A stretch of 5,628 bases of DNA from Deltaproteobacteria bacterium (lineage in GTDB: Bacteria; Desulfobacterota; DSM-4660; Desulfatiglandales; B25-G16). Positions 5,617 to 5,628 of this stretch are shown here, piece by piece (positions within the stretch are counted from its first letter, which is position 1; every line of letters begins with the position of its first letter). The stretch is taken from contig JAFDHR010000203.1 of NCBI GenBank assembly GCA_019308645.1, forward strand, positions 1-5,628, read 5' to 3'. Below the pieces are notes generated by a model. It saw nothing but the letters and a program-made list of their open reading frames with translations, did not search any database and had not been told where the DNA came from. The position numbers were made by a program, and so were the translations under genes.

Positions 5617-5628
5617 CCTGCCCGCCAT

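Overview
The window looks like chromosomal DNA from an AT-leaning, uncultured-type Gram-negative bacterium. The partial gene at the left edge resembles lnt, which belongs to the lipoprotein pathway of bacteria with an outer membrane. The core operon order rimP-nusA-infB-DUF503 and the abundance of short dispersed palindromic repeats fit Desulfobacterota/Nitrospirota-like or related candidate lineages. The phylum is inferred and weakly supported.

Layout, left to right. Bases 1-97 hold the 5' end of a leftward gene, probably lnt. Bases 98-601 hold no convincing gene and are filled with repeats: a 7-bp-periodic inverted repeat (117-191), then a G/C-tract palindromic element (277-550) flanked by 20-22 bp direct repeats and itself split by a 121-bp insert (328-448) with its own 10-bp direct repeats. 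A promoter-like sequence (602-630) precedes a complete tRNA-Gly(CCC) with encoded CCA (648-723). A leader of about 140 nt follows, with an intrinsic terminator-type hairpin (818-841) just before rimP (863-1336). A second dispersed repeat, a 75-nt imperfect palindrome, sits between rimP and nusA (1459-2760). nusA overlaps infB (2753-5278) by 8 nt, and a DUF503/YlxP-like gene (5280-5567) starts one base after infB stops. The right end runs into a further 10-bp-periodic repeat.

The rightward genes form the classic transcription/translation operon. RimP matures the 30S subunit, NusA controls pausing, termination and antitermination, and IF-2 places initiator tRNA on the ribosome. The DUF503 protein commonly sits between infB and rbfA, so rbfA is the expected next gene outside the window. 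A tRNA followed by a leader hairpin and rimP-nusA-infB resembles the E. coli metY-rimP-nusA-infB arrangement. That suggests transcription from the tRNA promoter with attenuation at the leader hairpin.

The genes are conserved housekeeping genes. The unusual content is non-coding: a nested insertion in a palindromic element, a leader hairpin whose arms copy the upstream tRNA acceptor stem, and four different repeat families within 5.6 kb. I see no CRISPR array, transposase gene or defence system.
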